From the NCBI RefSeq assembly GCF_000621665.1, contig NZ_JHXQ01000007.1:1-64000 (forward strand): a stretch of DNA of 64,000 nucleotides, in the 5' to 3' direction. Position numbers and translations under genes: made by a program. Every line of letters starts with the position of its first letter. Position 1 is the stretch's first letter. Origin of the DNA: Allorhizobium undicola ORS 992 = ATCC 700741 (GTDB taxonomy: Bacteria > Pseudomonadota > Alphaproteobacteria > Rhizobiales > Rhizobiaceae). Below, piece after piece: positions 44,983-55,314 of the stretch. The notes under the pieces were generated by a model, which was given only the letters and a program-made list of their open reading frames with translations, was not told where the DNA came from and searched no databases.

Positions 44983-46419
44983 GTGAGTGCGAAAAATGTC
45001 GAAAAACAAATGGAGCAGCAGGAAGACCTTGGTTATCACAAGGCCCTGACGTCCCGTCAAATCCAGATGATCGCCATTGGTGGCGCAATCGGCACCGGGC
45101 TTTTCCTGGGCGCAGGCGGGCGGCTTGCCGCAGCCGGACCGGCGCTGATTTTCGTTTATGCCATTTGCGGTTTCTTCGCTTTTCTCGTGCTGCGGGCGCT
45201 GGGCGAACTGATCATGCACCGCCCCACCTCCGGGTCTTTCGTATCCTATGCCCGCGAGTTCTACGGGGAAAAGATGGCCTTTGCGGTCGGCTGGATGTAT
45301 TGGCTGAACTGGGCGATGACGTCGGTCGCGGACGTAACGGCTGTCGCCCTTTACATGAATTTCTTCAAGCAATACGTGCCGTGGCTGGCGGGTGTTGATC
45401 AGTGGATGTTTGCGCTCGGCGCGCTGGTCATCGTGCTGTCCATGAACATGCTGTCGGTCAAGGTGTTTGGCGAGCTGGAATTCTGGTTCAGCCTCATCAA
45501 GGTGGCAGCCCTCGTTTCATTCCTGGGCATCGGCATTTATTTCGTGATTTTCGGCACGCCCATCGAAGGTCACACGGTTGGCTTCAGCCTGATCTCCAGC
45601 AATGGCGGCTTTTTCCCCAACGGCATCATGCCGGCTTTGCTTATCGTGCAGGGTGTGGTCTTTGCCTATGCCTCCATCGAGGTCATCGGCACGACGGCTG
45701 GCGAAACCGAAGATCCGCGCAAGGTCATGCCGCGTGCCATTCGCACCGTGGTTGCCCGCCTGCTGATTTTCTATGTCGGTTCCGTGCTGCTGCTCACGCT
45801 TCTGTTGCCCTATTCGGCCTATAAGGCTGGTGAAAGTCCCTTTGTCACCTTCTTCGGCCTGATCGGTATCAAGGGTGCGGACATCGTGATGAACCTCGTG
45901 GTGCTGACGGCCGTTCTTTCATCGTTGAATGCCGGTCTTTATTCCACGGGCCGCATTTTGCACTCCATGGCCATTTCCGGCTCCGCGCCGGCGGCTCTTG
46001 GCCGCATGAACCGCCAGGGTGTCCCTTATATGGGCATTGCCGTAACGGCTGTCGTGACGGTCATGGGTGTGGTTCTCAACGCTTATGTGCCGTCAGAAGC
46101 ATTCGAGATTGCCATTAACATCTCGGCGCTTGGCATCATTACCGCTTGGGCGGCCATCATCCTGTGCCAGCTCAAGCTGTGGCATATGGCCCGTCGCGGG
46201 GAAATCCAGCGCCCTGCCTTCCGCATGTTCGGTGCGCCCTATACCGGCATTCTGACCCTGATCTTCCTCTTCAGCGTCATCGTGCTGATGGCTCTCGATT
46301 ATCCGGTGGGCAGCTATACCGTGGCATCGCTCATTCTGATCGCGCCTGTTCTGGTGATCGGCTGGTACATGCTGCGCCATCGCATCCGCGCCATCGCTGC
46401 GGGAGAGGCCGCTGCCTGA
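44983..46419 (+). CDS. Amino acid permease, probably for L-asparagine
   Basis: A 478-residue APC-superfamily (AAT family) transporter with 12 hydrophobic segments. The first carries [18 protein letters not shown], the substrate-backbone-binding region, followed later by [17 protein letters not shown] and [14 protein letters not shown]. It groups by eye with AnsP/GabP-type permeases. The start is GTG 44983, eight bases after GGGAGGAG; the in-frame ATG at 44911 lacks a site. The facing aspA supports asparagine or aspartate as substrate; other amino acids cannot be excluded. Confidence 0.85.
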   Translation: MSAKNVEKQMEQQEDLGYHKALTSRQIQMIAIGGAIGTGLFLGAGGRLAAAGPALIFVYAICGFFAFLVLRALGELIMHRPTSGSFVSYAREFYGEKMAFAVGWMYWLNWAMTSVADVTAVALYMNFFKQYVPWLAGVDQWMFALGALVIVLSMNMLSVKVFGELEFWFSLIKVAALVSFLGIGIYFVIFGTPIEGHTVGFSLISSNGGFFPNGIMPALLIVQGVVFAYASIEVIGTTAGETEDPRKVMPRAIRTVVARLLIFYVGSVLLLTLLLPYSAYKAGESPFVTFFGLIGIKGADIVMNLVVLTAVLSSLNAGLYSTGRILHSMAISGSAPAALGRMNRQGVPYMGIAVTAVVTVMGVVLNAYVPSEAFEIAINISALGIITAWAAIILCQLKLWHMARRGEIQRPAFRMFGAPYTGILTLIFLFSVIVLMALDYPVGSYTVASLILIAPVLVIGWYMLRHRIRAIAAGEAAA

Positions 46420-46421
46420 AG

Positions 46422-46523
46422 CATTGTTCCGAGAAAAATGTAGTTTCGTTTTTCCGTCGAAAGATGCGTAGGAACAAGAATTTGGAGCGCGTCCGGTGAA
46501 CCTTTGTTCACCGGACGCCCATC
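46422..46523. repeat. Composite repeat ending in a 13-base perfect hairpin
   Basis: A degenerate dispersed repeat followed by GCGTCCGGTGAAC (46489-46501) and its complement (46506-46518) with a CTTT loop. It lies between two convergent genes and may act as a two-way terminator. The same layout is seen at 39932-40019. Confidence 0.75.
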
Positions 46524-46620
46524 TAGCCGGGTAATTGGGCCGCTGGAGGATGTCCGACAGCGGCCCAATTGCGTCAACAATCCGGATCGACGCCCGTCAT
46601 TCGAAGGACCGTGGCCAGCC

Positions 46621-49600
46621 TCAGGAGGGAAGGCCCTGTCTTTCTGGCATTGTTGCGGTGTGAGACGCGGCTGGTTTCCATTTTCGCCGCAGGTGTTCTA
46701 TCGCCAGAAACACGGTGGGCGTTGTGTAGATCGTTACCAATTGGGACACCAGAAGCCCGCCGACAATGGTCAGGCCAAGCGGTTCGTAGAGCTCCGAGCC
46801 GATGCGTCCGCCGATTGCCAGCGGCACGGCCCCCAGAATGGCGGCCAGCGTGGTCATCAATATGGGGCGGAAACGCAGGATAGCCGCATCCTGAATGGCT
46901 TGCCGACGGTCAAGACCCTGCTCGCGCATGGTGGTCAGCGCGACATCCACCATCAGGATCGCGTTTTTCATGACGATACCGATCAGCAGCATCAGCCCGA
47001 TCACGGCCACGAAGCTGAATTCCGTGCCGGTGACGAGCAGGGTGGAAATCGCCCCGATGGCAGCGGATGGAATGGTGGAGAGAATGGTGAACGGGTGGGC
47101 AAAGCTTTCGTAAAGCACGCCAAGAAGTCCGTAAATGGCGATGATCGCGCCGATCAGCAGCCAGCCCTGTTTGGCGATGGATTCCTGACTGGTCTTGGCG
47201 CTTCCGGCAAAAATGCCGCGAATATCGCCCGGCATTCTGGCATCGCGGGCAGAGGCTTCGATCAAGGCCGTGGCCTGTTCAATCGAGATGCCTGCTCTTG
47301 TATCGAAGGAAAGCGTGATGGCCGGAAGTTGCGCCTGATGATTGACCTGAACCGGGCTCATGCCAGGTCCGGCCTTCGCAACGGAAGTAAGCCGGACGGG
47401 CATTCCATCCTGACCGGGTACATAGAGATTTTGAAAGGCTTCCGGAGAGCTTGCCTGTTCCGCCGCCATGCCCATGACGACACGATACTGGTTTGAAGGT
47501 GTATAGACGGTGGCGATTTGCCGCTGGCCGAAGGCGTCGTAAAGGGTCTGGTCGATCGATTCCACGGAGACGCCCAGCCGCGCGCTTGCATCGCGGTCGA
47601 TGGCCAGCGCCGTGGTCAGGCCGCTATCGTCCTGATCGGAGCCGATATTGACCAATTCCGGCATGGCGCTCATCCTGTCGCGCATAACCTCGGCCCATTG
47701 CAGCAGTTTAGAAAAATCCGCACCCTGTAGCGTATACTGGTAGCGTCCGCGCCCGGCACGCCCGCCAACCGCAATGGTATCCACCTGCGAGAGGAAGGTT
47801 TCGATCCCGGCCACGGCCTTGAGCTTTGGCCGAAGTCTTTCGATGACCTCTGCGGTGGGGATCTTGCGGGTTTCCAGCGGCTTGAGGTCGATGCGCAATG
47901 TGCCGGTATTGAGAGCGTTCAACAGACCGATTCCGACGGATGAGGTCAGGGCATTGACGTCCGGATCGGCGAGAATTACCTCGGCTACGGCCTTCTGGCG
48001 CTCGCGCATCGCCTCAAAGGAAATCTCAGCGGGGGCAGCGGTCACGCCGCGAATGACGCCGGTATCCTGGGTCGGGAGCAGACCTTTCGGTATGGCGGCA
48101 AACATCCAAAGTGACGCAAACAGCAGCGCGAAAAGGCTGAGCAGCGTCAGACGGGGCCGGTCGAGCGCTGCCGCGAGGCTTTTGGCATAACCGCGCGTAA
48201 TCAGCGAAAGTCCACGCTCGAAGAGTCCGGGCGGACGCGGCTCCTGCGGCGTTGCCGGAAGAAAGCGGGCGCAGAGCATGGGCGTCATCGTCATGGAGAC
48301 GATGGCTGAAAGAATAATGGCAAAGGCCAGCGTTGCCCCGAATTCCTGAAAAAACCGCCCGATGACATCGGGCATGAACAACACAGGGATGAGCGCCGAT
48401 AAAAGTGCGGCCGTCAGGGAGACGATGGTGAAGACCATTTCCGAAAGGCCCTGATGGGCGGCTTCCAGCGGGGTCTTGCCTTCATCGATCAGCCTGACGA
48501 TGTTTTCGATCATGACGATCGTATCATCGACGATGAAGCTGACGGCAATGATGAGCGCCATGATCGAGAGATTGTCCAACCCGAATCCGGCCGGATACAT
48601 CAAGGCAAGCGTGCCGCCCAAGGTGACGGGAATGGTCAGTGTGGGAATGGCGGTGGCCCAGAAGCGGCGCAGGAAAACGCCAACGACGCCGATGACCAGT
48701 GCGGCGGTCAACAGCAGCGTGGTTTGCATTTCCTCAAGGCCCGCCTGGATGAAGCGGGTCTGGTCGGAGGCGATTTGCACGGTGATGGCGGCGGGCAGCC
48801 AGCGTTCGGCCTGTTTGAGCGCTTGCCGCACCTCGGCCACGGTGGCGGTGATATTGGCGCCGGGACGGCGCATGATTTCCACGAGGACTGCGGGTTTGTC
48901 GTTCCACCACGAGGCCTGGCGGGTGTCGGTCACGCCATCGGTAACGGTCGCAACGTCGCCCAGCCGCACAGGCGCGCCGTTCTGTTCGGCAATCACCAGA
49001 TGGCGATAGGCGTCGGCGCCGCTCACCTGCGTATCGGCGGCAATCACGAAGCTGCGCTCGGAGGTGTCGAGCCGTCCGAGCGGCTGGAGAATGGTGGCCG
49101 CCGCCAGTGCCTTGCGCACATCATCCGTAGAAAGGCCCCGCGTGGCCAGAAGGGCCGGATCGAGATCGACCCGGACGGCGGGTTTGGCGCTGCCACTCAA
49201 TTCTACCCGGCCAACCCCGTCAATGCGGGAAAGGCGTTGCCGTAACACGGTCTCGGCGCGGTCATAAATGTCGCTGACCGACATGGTGTCGCTGGTCAGC
49301 GCCAGGATCAGGATGGGGTAAACGCTGGGATTGGCCTTGATATAGATGGGCGGCTGCGGCATTTCGGCGGGAAGATCGGCCTCTGCCGCATTGATGGCCG
49401 CCTGCACGTCCTGGGCTGCGCCATCCACGTCGCGTTGCAGGCTGAACTGCGCGACAATGGTGGAGGAGCCCTCGGCATTGACCGAGGTCAGTTCGCTGAG
49501 GCCGGCAATGGTTCCCAGTTGCCGTTCCAATGGCGTTGCCACCGTGGCGGCCATGGTTTGCGGGCTTGCCCCCGGCAGGCTGGCACGGATGACGATGGTG

Positions 49601-49728
49601 GGCAGGTCCACGGCAGGAAGGGCTGCCACCGGCAGGCGGCCATAAGCAAGGCAGCCGAGAACGAAGATGCCGATGGCCAGAAGCGTGGTGGCCACGGGGC
49701 GATCGATGAAGAAGCGAAGCGATGTCAT
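46621..49728 (-). CDS. mdtC: RND efflux pump subunit (MdtC-like)
   Basis: A 1035-residue HAE1-RND transporter with the two-fold repeat of six membrane helices and two large periplasmic loops. The proton-relay acidic pair is in FIVDDTIVMIENI (helix 4), and the conserved Lys in IGIVMKNAILMVD (helix 10). It starts MTSLRFFIDRPVATTLLA, typical for MdtB/MdtC. The ATG overlaps the previous RND stop by one base (TGATG). Two different RND subunits plus one adaptor match the MdtABC plan, in which MdtB2C trimers form. It is the last gene of an operon that opens with a peptide synthetase, so the cargo may be that product. No TolC-type gene is nearby. Confidence 0.9.
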   Translation of the reverse strand: MTSLRFFIDRPVATTLLAIGIFVLGCLAYGRLPVAALPAVDLPTIVIRASLPGASPQTMAATVATPLERQLGTIAGLSELTSVNAEGSSTIVAQFSLQRDVDGAAQDVQAAINAAEADLPAEMPQPPIYIKANPSVYPILILALTSDTMSVSDIYDRAETVLRQRLSRIDGVGRVELSGSAKPAVRVDLDPALLATRGLSTDDVRKALAAATILQPLGRLDTSERSFVIAADTQVSGADAYRHLVIAEQNGAPVRLGDVATVTDGVTDTRQASWWNDKPAVLVEIMRRPGANITATVAEVRQALKQAERWLPAAITVQIASDQTRFIQAGLEEMQTTLLLTAALVIGVVGVFLRRFWATAIPTLTIPVTLGGTLALMYPAGFGLDNLSIMALIIAVSFIVDDTIVMIENIVRLIDEGKTPLEAAHQGLSEMVFTIVSLTAALLSALIPVLFMPDVIGRFFQEFGATLAFAIILSAIVSMTMTPMLCARFLPATPQEPRPPGLFERGLSLITRGYAKSLAAALDRPRLTLLSLFALLFASLWMFAAIPKGLLPTQDTGVIRGVTAAPAEISFEAMRERQKAVAEVILADPDVNALTSSVGIGLLNALNTGTLRIDLKPLETRKIPTAEVIERLRPKLKAVAGIETFLSQVDTIAVGGRAGRGRYQYTLQGADFSKLLQWAEVMRDRMSAMPELVNIGSDQDDSGLTTALAIDRDASARLGVSVESIDQTLYDAFGQRQIATVYTPSNQYRVVMGMAAEQASSPEAFQNLYVPGQDGMPVRLTSVAKAGPGMSPVQVNHQAQLPAITLSFDTRAGISIEQATALIEASARDARMPGDIRGIFAGSAKTSQESIAKQGWLLIGAIIAIYGLLGVLYESFAHPFTILSTIPSAAIGAISTLLVTGTEFSFVAVIGLMLLIGIVMKNAILMVDVALTTMREQGLDRRQAIQDAAILRFRPILMTTLAAILGAVPLAIGGRIGSELYEPLGLTIVGGLLVSQLVTIYTTPTVFLAIEHLRRKWKPAASHTATMPERQGLPS

Positions 49729-52700
49729 CAGCGGTTCTCGCCGCCAACCGGGCTGGGCCGGGCAAAGGCGCGTGCGAACAGGCCTTTCAACTGGCGTTGC
49801 AGCGCATCAAAGGCAAGATAGATGACCGGCGTGGTATAAAGACTGACGATCTGGCTGAGGATCAGGCCGCCAACGATGGCAATTCCGAGGGGCTGGCGAT
49901 ATTCCGCGCCGATGCCGGAGCCGAAGGCAAGCGGCAGCGCGCCGAGCAGGGCGGCCCAGGTGGTCATCATGATGGGCCGGAAGCGCAGGAGGCAGGCCTG
50001 ATGAATGGCCTCTCTTGGGCTCATACCCTGTTCCCGCTCGGCGACGAGCGCGAAATCGATCATCATGATGGCGTTCTTCTTGACGATGCCGATCAGCAGG
50101 ATAATGCCGATAAAGGACATGACATCCAGCTCCAGCCCCGCCATCATCAGCGCCAGCAGCGCGCCGATGCCTGCCGAGGGCAAGGTGGATAGAATGGTGA
50201 TGGGGTGAATGAAGCTCTCGTAAAGCACGCCCAGCACGATATAGACGGTGACGAGCGCGGCAAGAATGAGCAGCCATTGCCCTTCAAGCGTGCGCTGGAA
50301 TTCGGCAGCCGCGCCGCTATAGCCGGTGGAAAACAGGTCCGGCAAGCCAATCTCGCGTTCAGCCCGGTGAATGGCGGCAAGCCCCTGCTCCAGAGAGATG
50401 CCCGCCGCAAGATCGAAGGAAATGGTGGCAGCAGGAAACTGGCCGAGATGGGTGATCGAAAGCGGGGCATCGGCGCGCTGCATCGAGGCGAAGGCGTCAA
50501 GCGACACCATGGAATTGTCGCTCGAGCGAACCCTTATCTGCTTCAGCATGTCGGGATCGTCGCGGAAATCGGCGCCGACCTCCATGATGACCTTGTACTG
50601 GCTGGCCTCGGCATAGATCGTGGCGATCTGCCGCTGGCCGAAGGCATTATAGAGCGCATCGGCAATGGCCTTGGCGCTGACCCCGAGCCGGGACGCAATA
50701 TCCCGGTCGATCTCCACGAAAAGCTGGGGGCCGCGGGCCTTTTCGTTCCAGCTGACATCCTTTAATTCCGGCTGCCGCTGGAGCGCCTGCATGAAGGATG
50801 GCAGCCATTGCTCGATCTCGGCGGCGTTGGCTGCCTGAAGATTATATTGATAGGGCGTGCGCGAGGTGCTGCTGCCGATCTGGACTTCCTGCACCGATTG
50901 CAGTTGCAGGGTGAGGCCGGCAATGCCGGCGGCGGAGGCTTGCAGACGGTGCATGATTTCGGATGCCGTGGCGCTGCGCTCCGAATGCGGTTTGAGATTG
51001 ATGTAGAGGCGGCCGACATTGGCCGTGGGATTGGCGGTTCCGGCGCCGACAAAGGCGCCGATGCCCGTGATGTCGGGGTCCTGAAGCAATTTCTCCACCA
51101 TGGCCTGCTGGCGGGCGGCAAGGGCGGGAATGGAGGTGTCGGGCGATGCTTCCGTCACCCCGATCATCAGGCCCGTATCCTGCTGCGGCAGAAAGCCCTT
51201 CGGCACGACGATATAGAGGTGAACCGTCGCGGCGATGGTCGCGACCGTTACCGCCAGCATCAGCTTTTGATGGTTCAGCACCCAGACGAGGCCCCGCCCG
51301 TAAAGCCGGTTGAAATAGCCGGAATGGTCTTCGTGATGGGCTGAATGTCCGGATTTTCCACGTTTGAGCAGCCGGGCGCACATCATGGGGGTCAGGGTCA
51401 GCGAGACGATCGCCGAAAAGATCACGGCGAGCGACAGCGTGACGGAAAATTCCCTGAACAGCCTTCCCACCACGCCGTTCATCATCAACAGCGGAATGAA
51501 TACGGCAATCAGTGAAACGCTGAGCGAGACGACGGTAAAGCCGATCTGCCGCGCCCCCTTGATGGCCGCCGTCATCGGATCGTCGCCTTCTTCGATCTGC
51601 CGCACGATGTTTTCGATCATGACGATGGCGTCGTCCACCACGAAACCGGCGGAAATGGTCAGCGCCATCAACGTCATGTTGTTCAGCGTGAAGCCCGCGA
51701 CGGCCATGGTGCCGAAGGTGGCGACCAGCGAGACCGGCAGCACGATGCTGGGAATGACGGTGGCCCAGAGCGATTTGAGGGAAAGGAAAATAACCAGAAC
51801 CACCAGCGCGATGGACAGTACCAGATGGAACTGCACCTCATGAACGGAGGCGCGGATGGTGCCGGTGCGGTCTGTCAGAACGGAAAGCTCGACAGAGGCG
51901 GGAAGGTTGCTTTTCAGCTCCTGCAATTGCGCATGGATGGCATCGACCACCTGGATCGTGTTGGCGTCCGGCTGGCGCTGGATGTTGAGAATGACACCGC
52001 GCTTGCCATTGAACCATGCGGCCTGATCCTCGTTTTCAAGGCCCGTTCGCACGCTTGCCACATCCTCAAGACGCACGGCTGCGCCATTATTGTAGGCTAT
52101 GACCTGCTGGAGATAGGCTTGCGGATCGACGAGCTGGTCGTTGGCGTCGATCTGGTAGGATTTGGCTGGTCCGTCCAGCGACCCTTTCGGCAGGTTGGGA
52201 GTGGCGGCAACAATGGCCTGGCGCACGTCATCCAGCGAAAGACCGAGAGCGGCGATGGCCATCGGATTTGCCGCAATGCGGATGGCCGATTTCTGACCGC
52301 CCTCGACGCTGATGAGGCCAACGCCTTCTACCCGTGAAAGCCGCTGGCGCACCGTGGTATCGGCATATTCGTTCAGCCGTTCCAGCGGCAGGGTGGTGGA
52401 GGTCATTGCAAGGATCATCACCGGCGCATCCGCAGGGTTGATCTTGGCATAGGTGGGGCGGCTCGGCATCTGGTCCAGCGGCAGCAATCCGGCAGCGCCG
52501 TTGATGGCGGCCTGCACGTCCAGCGCGGCATTGTCGATCTTGCGCGAAAGGTCGAATTCCAGCGTGATCCGGCTGATGCCCGTCGTACTGGTGGAATGCA
52601 TGTTGGAAAGGCCGGAAATCTGCCCAAGCTGGCTTTCCAGCGGTGTTGTCACCAGCGATTCCATGGTGGCGGGGCTTGCCCCCGGCAACTGGGCCGTGAC

Positions 52701-52838
52701 CTGGATGGTGGGAAAATCCACCACCGGCAGCGCCGTCACGGGCAAAAGCCGGTAGCCGAGAATGCCAAGCAGAATAAGGGCGGCCGTCAGCAAGGTCGTT
52801 GCCACGGGCCGCAGGATGAAGGGCGTGGAAAAGCTCAT
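49728..52838 (-). CDS. mdtB: RND efflux pump subunit (MdtB-like)
   Basis: A 1036-residue HAE1-RND transporter. The N-terminus MSFSTPFILRPVATTLLT, the helix-4 acidic pair in FVVDDAIVMIENI and the helix-10 Lys in IGIVKKNAIMMIDFAL are visible. The periplasmic domains have the usual porter-domain pattern (LSNMHSTSTTGISRITLEF). Its ATG overlaps the stop of the adaptor gene by four bases. It and the following subunit are related but clearly distinct, fitting a heteromultimeric MdtBC-type pump. Confidence 0.9.
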   Translation of the reverse strand: MSFSTPFILRPVATTLLTAALILLGILGYRLLPVTALPVVDFPTIQVTAQLPGASPATMESLVTTPLESQLGQISGLSNMHSTSTTGISRITLEFDLSRKIDNAALDVQAAINGAAGLLPLDQMPSRPTYAKINPADAPVMILAMTSTTLPLERLNEYADTTVRQRLSRVEGVGLISVEGGQKSAIRIAANPMAIAALGLSLDDVRQAIVAATPNLPKGSLDGPAKSYQIDANDQLVDPQAYLQQVIAYNNGAAVRLEDVASVRTGLENEDQAAWFNGKRGVILNIQRQPDANTIQVVDAIHAQLQELKSNLPASVELSVLTDRTGTIRASVHEVQFHLVLSIALVVLVIFLSLKSLWATVIPSIVLPVSLVATFGTMAVAGFTLNNMTLMALTISAGFVVDDAIVMIENIVRQIEEGDDPMTAAIKGARQIGFTVVSLSVSLIAVFIPLLMMNGVVGRLFREFSVTLSLAVIFSAIVSLTLTPMMCARLLKRGKSGHSAHHEDHSGYFNRLYGRGLVWVLNHQKLMLAVTVATIAATVHLYIVVPKGFLPQQDTGLMIGVTEASPDTSIPALAARQQAMVEKLLQDPDITGIGAFVGAGTANPTANVGRLYINLKPHSERSATASEIMHRLQASAAGIAGLTLQLQSVQEVQIGSSTSRTPYQYNLQAANAAEIEQWLPSFMQALQRQPELKDVSWNEKARGPQLFVEIDRDIASRLGVSAKAIADALYNAFGQRQIATIYAEASQYKVIMEVGADFRDDPDMLKQIRVRSSDNSMVSLDAFASMQRADAPLSITHLGQFPAATISFDLAAGISLEQGLAAIHRAEREIGLPDLFSTGYSGAAAEFQRTLEGQWLLILAALVTVYIVLGVLYESFIHPITILSTLPSAGIGALLALMMAGLELDVMSFIGIILLIGIVKKNAIMMIDFALVAEREQGMSPREAIHQACLLRFRPIMMTTWAALLGALPLAFGSGIGAEYRQPLGIAIVGGLILSQIVSLYTTPVIYLAFDALQRQLKGLFARAFARPSPVGGENR

Positions 52839-53977
52839 GAGATCGGCGCCGTGGCTGTGGTTGGGCTGGCTTGCTTGACGAGGCTTCCCTCGCGCAGGCT
52901 ATAGGTGCCGTCGATGACCACCTGATCGCCTTCGGCAATGGCGCCGGCAATCACCGCTTCGCCTTTCAACCTGTCCAGCACGGCCACAGGCTGGCTATGC
53001 GCCTTGCCTTGCGGGTCGATCTTCCAGACGAAGAGCCCTTGTGGCCCCTGCTGCAAGGCCGCTTCCGGCACCACGAGCCCACCCTCATGCGAACCGACCT
53101 GAAGGCGCATGTTGACGAACTGGCCGGGCCACAGCGTCAATTGCTCATTGGCGAAGGAGGCCTTGAGCTTCACCGTGCCGGTCTGGGTGTCGATCTGGTT
53201 GTCGATCATGGAAAGCGCGCCGGATACCAGCTCGTTGCGGTTGCTCTTGTCGAAGGCGGTAACGGGGAGGGGCGCTTTCGCCTGTCCCGACAAAACGGAT
53301 TGAAGATCATCCGACTGCACGGTGAAGATCACGGCAACCGGCTTCAGCCGGTTGATGACGACGATTGGCGTCTGGTCGGTGGGCTGCACGATATTGCCGA
53401 CATCGACCTGACGGATGCCCGCCTTGCCATCGATGGGCGAGCGAATGATCGTCTGGTCGAGGCTCGTCTGGGCCGCGTCGATATTGGCATTGTCGGCGGC
53501 AAGTTGCGCGGCCAGCCGCTGCACCTGTGCCTGTTGCGTCGTGACGGTTTCCTGGCTGGCGAAATCCTTGAGCGCCACGCGGCGGTTGAGAAGGACCTTG
53601 GCATCTTCCAGCTGGGCGGCAGTGCTGTCCCGGGTTGCCAGCGCCTGACGAAGCTGGGCTTCCAGCGCCTTGCGGTCAATGACCGCGAGAACGTCGCCGG
53701 TCTTCACGTCCTGACCTTCCTGGAAGTGCAGTTCCACGAGCTGGCCCGTGACCTGGGTCTTCACCTGTACGCTTTCCGAAGGCTGGACGGTGCCGATGCC
53801 GCGCAGATAGATCGGCATGTCGCGCCTTGCCACCTGGGCGAGTTTTACCGGCACGACCGCGGGAGCGCTTTCGGTCGGGCGGGCCGTATTGGCTTCGCTT
53901 TTCAGGGTCAGCGCATAGAATGCGCCACCGAGGCCAAGCACTGCGATAAGAAGATGGGGCAGATGTCGCATTCTCAT
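52835..53977 (-). CDS. mdtA: Membrane-fusion (adaptor) protein of the RND pump (MdtA-like)
   Basis: A 380-residue periplasmic adaptor. An N-terminal membrane anchor or signal (HLPHLLIAVLGLGGAFYAL) is followed by a lipoyl half (VQVKTQVTGQLVELHFQEGQDVKTGD), an alpha-helical hairpin rich in Gln/Ala (about 105-165), the second lipoyl half (IRSPIDGKAGI) and the beta-barrel (VDVGNIVQPTDQTPIVVIN). Links the inner-membrane RND subunits to an outer-membrane channel. It lies 3 bases after the glycosyltransferase stop and overlaps the next gene, so it is in the same operon as the peptide synthetase. Confidence 0.92.
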   Translation of the reverse strand: MRMRHLPHLLIAVLGLGGAFYALTLKSEANTARPTESAPAVVPVKLAQVARRDMPIYLRGIGTVQPSESVQVKTQVTGQLVELHFQEGQDVKTGDVLAVIDRKALEAQLRQALATRDSTAAQLEDAKVLLNRRVALKDFASQETVTTQQAQVQRLAAQLAADNANIDAAQTSLDQTIIRSPIDGKAGIRQVDVGNIVQPTDQTPIVVINRLKPVAVIFTVQSDDLQSVLSGQAKAPLPVTAFDKSNRNELVSGALSMIDNQIDTQTGTVKLKASFANEQLTLWPGQFVNMRLQVGSHEGGLVVPEAALQQGPQGLFVWKIDPQGKAHSQPVAVLDRLKGEAVIAGAIAEGDQVVIDGTYSLREGSLVKQASPTTATAPIS

Positions 53978-53980
53978 GGA

Positions 53981-55306
53981 TTATGACCGTGATGAGGCTG
54001 CAAGCAGCCGTTTTGGTTCCACGGCGGCTGCCGTGGCAGAGGGGGAGGCGTGCAGAAGGCCCCAGTCGCTGAGCGTTTCCAGTGCGGTTGCCACGCCATT
54101 CTCAGCGCGGATCTTTTCGCCAAGGGCTGCGGCATGGGCTCGCATGGCAAGGGATTTTGCCGCCCTGATTGCCTCGGCAAGGTGTTCTGCACTTAGTTTT
54201 TCGCGTGGAAGCGCCGGTGGCGCGGCACCCAGCGCCGCCAGCCGCGCCGCCCAGAATGGCTGATCGCCAAACACCGGAGCAATGACGGAGGGAATGCCGG
54301 CGCGCGCTGCGGCGGACGTGGTGCCTGCCCCGCCATGGTGAACGGCAAGTGCAAGCTTGGGAAACAGCCAGTCATGCGGCACGCGCTTGATGGCGATGAT
54401 CCGATCGTCCGCGCCGGTTGCCGCCTGCAATCCACCCCAGCCCGTTGCCAGAATTACGCGGTCGCCGGTGATGGCGATTGCCTTCATCACCATGGCGGTG
54501 AAGCTTTCCGGATCGTGATGCAACATGCTGCCGAAGCCGATATAGACCGGCGGCGGGCCTGCGGCGAGAAAATCGGCAAGGGCCTTGTCCGGCTCGTAAC
54601 CGGGGCTATCCAGAAACCAGGCTCCCGTGGCCAGCGTCTTGCCGGGCCAGGCGGCGGATGGAGGAATGAGGCTCGGGCTGAAGCCGTAAAGTCGCGGATG
54701 GTTGATGAAAGCGGCGTCAAAGCAGGCAAGCCCCGGATAAGCGGGCAGGTTCAGTGCGGGACGCACTTTTTCGTTATAGACGGGCCGCATGGAGCGCCAC
54801 ACCATGAGGCGCGCCGCATTTCCAAGCGCACGATTGGCAAAGCCCGGCAGCGACGAAAGCCAGCGGGGCAGGGGAACCGGCGGCGGGGTCTCGGATGGCA
54901 GCGTGGGCATCAGCTGCGTTTCCACGACGGGAATGGCAAGCCTTTCGCCGATCGAGGCGGCCAGATAATAGACCATGCCATTGCCGATGATGAGGTCGGC
55001 GCCAACTGCGGCTTCCATGGCCTGACGCGGCCATTGCTCCGCCATGGCTTTCAGCCTTTTTCGGGCCTCGGCCATGATGGTGAAGAAACCGAGGCCCTTT
55101 TTCAGCGTGGAATGGTCGCTGCGCATCCAGGCCAGAAAGTCGCCGTTCAGCGGTGCATAGGCAAGGCCCTGATCGGTGACGAGTGCAGCGCAGCTTTGAT
55201 CGGTGGCGACAAGCACATTGTGCCCCGCCGCTTTCAGCCCAAGACCAAGCGCGATCAGAGGACGGACATCGCCCTCCGTTCCAATGGTGAATATGACGAT
55301 CCGCAT
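53981..55306 (-). CDS. GT1-family glycosyltransferase (MGT/rhamnosyltransferase type)
   Basis: A 441-residue GT-B enzyme. The N-terminal acceptor domain opens with IFTIGTEGDVRPLIALGLGLKAAGH, the usual GT1 start with the catalytic-region residues. The C-terminal domain carries the nucleotide-sugar site VPHDWLFPKLALAVHHGGAGTTSAAARAGIPSVIAP followed by GDQPFWAARL. The type is shared by enzymes glycosylating sterols, macrolides, lipids (RhlB) and peptides, so donor and acceptor are open. It sits 8 bases after the NRPS stop and 3 before the adaptor start. Inference: it decorates the NRPS product before export. A longer acceptor domain than average is not evident. Confidence 0.87.
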   Translation of the reverse strand: MRIVIFTIGTEGDVRPLIALGLGLKAAGHNVLVATDQSCAALVTDQGLAYAPLNGDFLAWMRSDHSTLKKGLGFFTIMAEARKRLKAMAEQWPRQAMEAAVGADLIIGNGMVYYLAASIGERLAIPVVETQLMPTLPSETPPPVPLPRWLSSLPGFANRALGNAARLMVWRSMRPVYNEKVRPALNLPAYPGLACFDAAFINHPRLYGFSPSLIPPSAAWPGKTLATGAWFLDSPGYEPDKALADFLAAGPPPVYIGFGSMLHHDPESFTAMVMKAIAITGDRVILATGWGGLQAATGADDRIIAIKRVPHDWLFPKLALAVHHGGAGTTSAAARAGIPSVIAPVFGDQPFWAARLAALGAAPPALPREKLSAEHLAEAIRAAKSLAMRAHAAALGEKIRAENGVATALETLSDWGLLHASPSATAAAVEPKRLLAASSRS

Positions 55307-55314
55307 GGCGACAC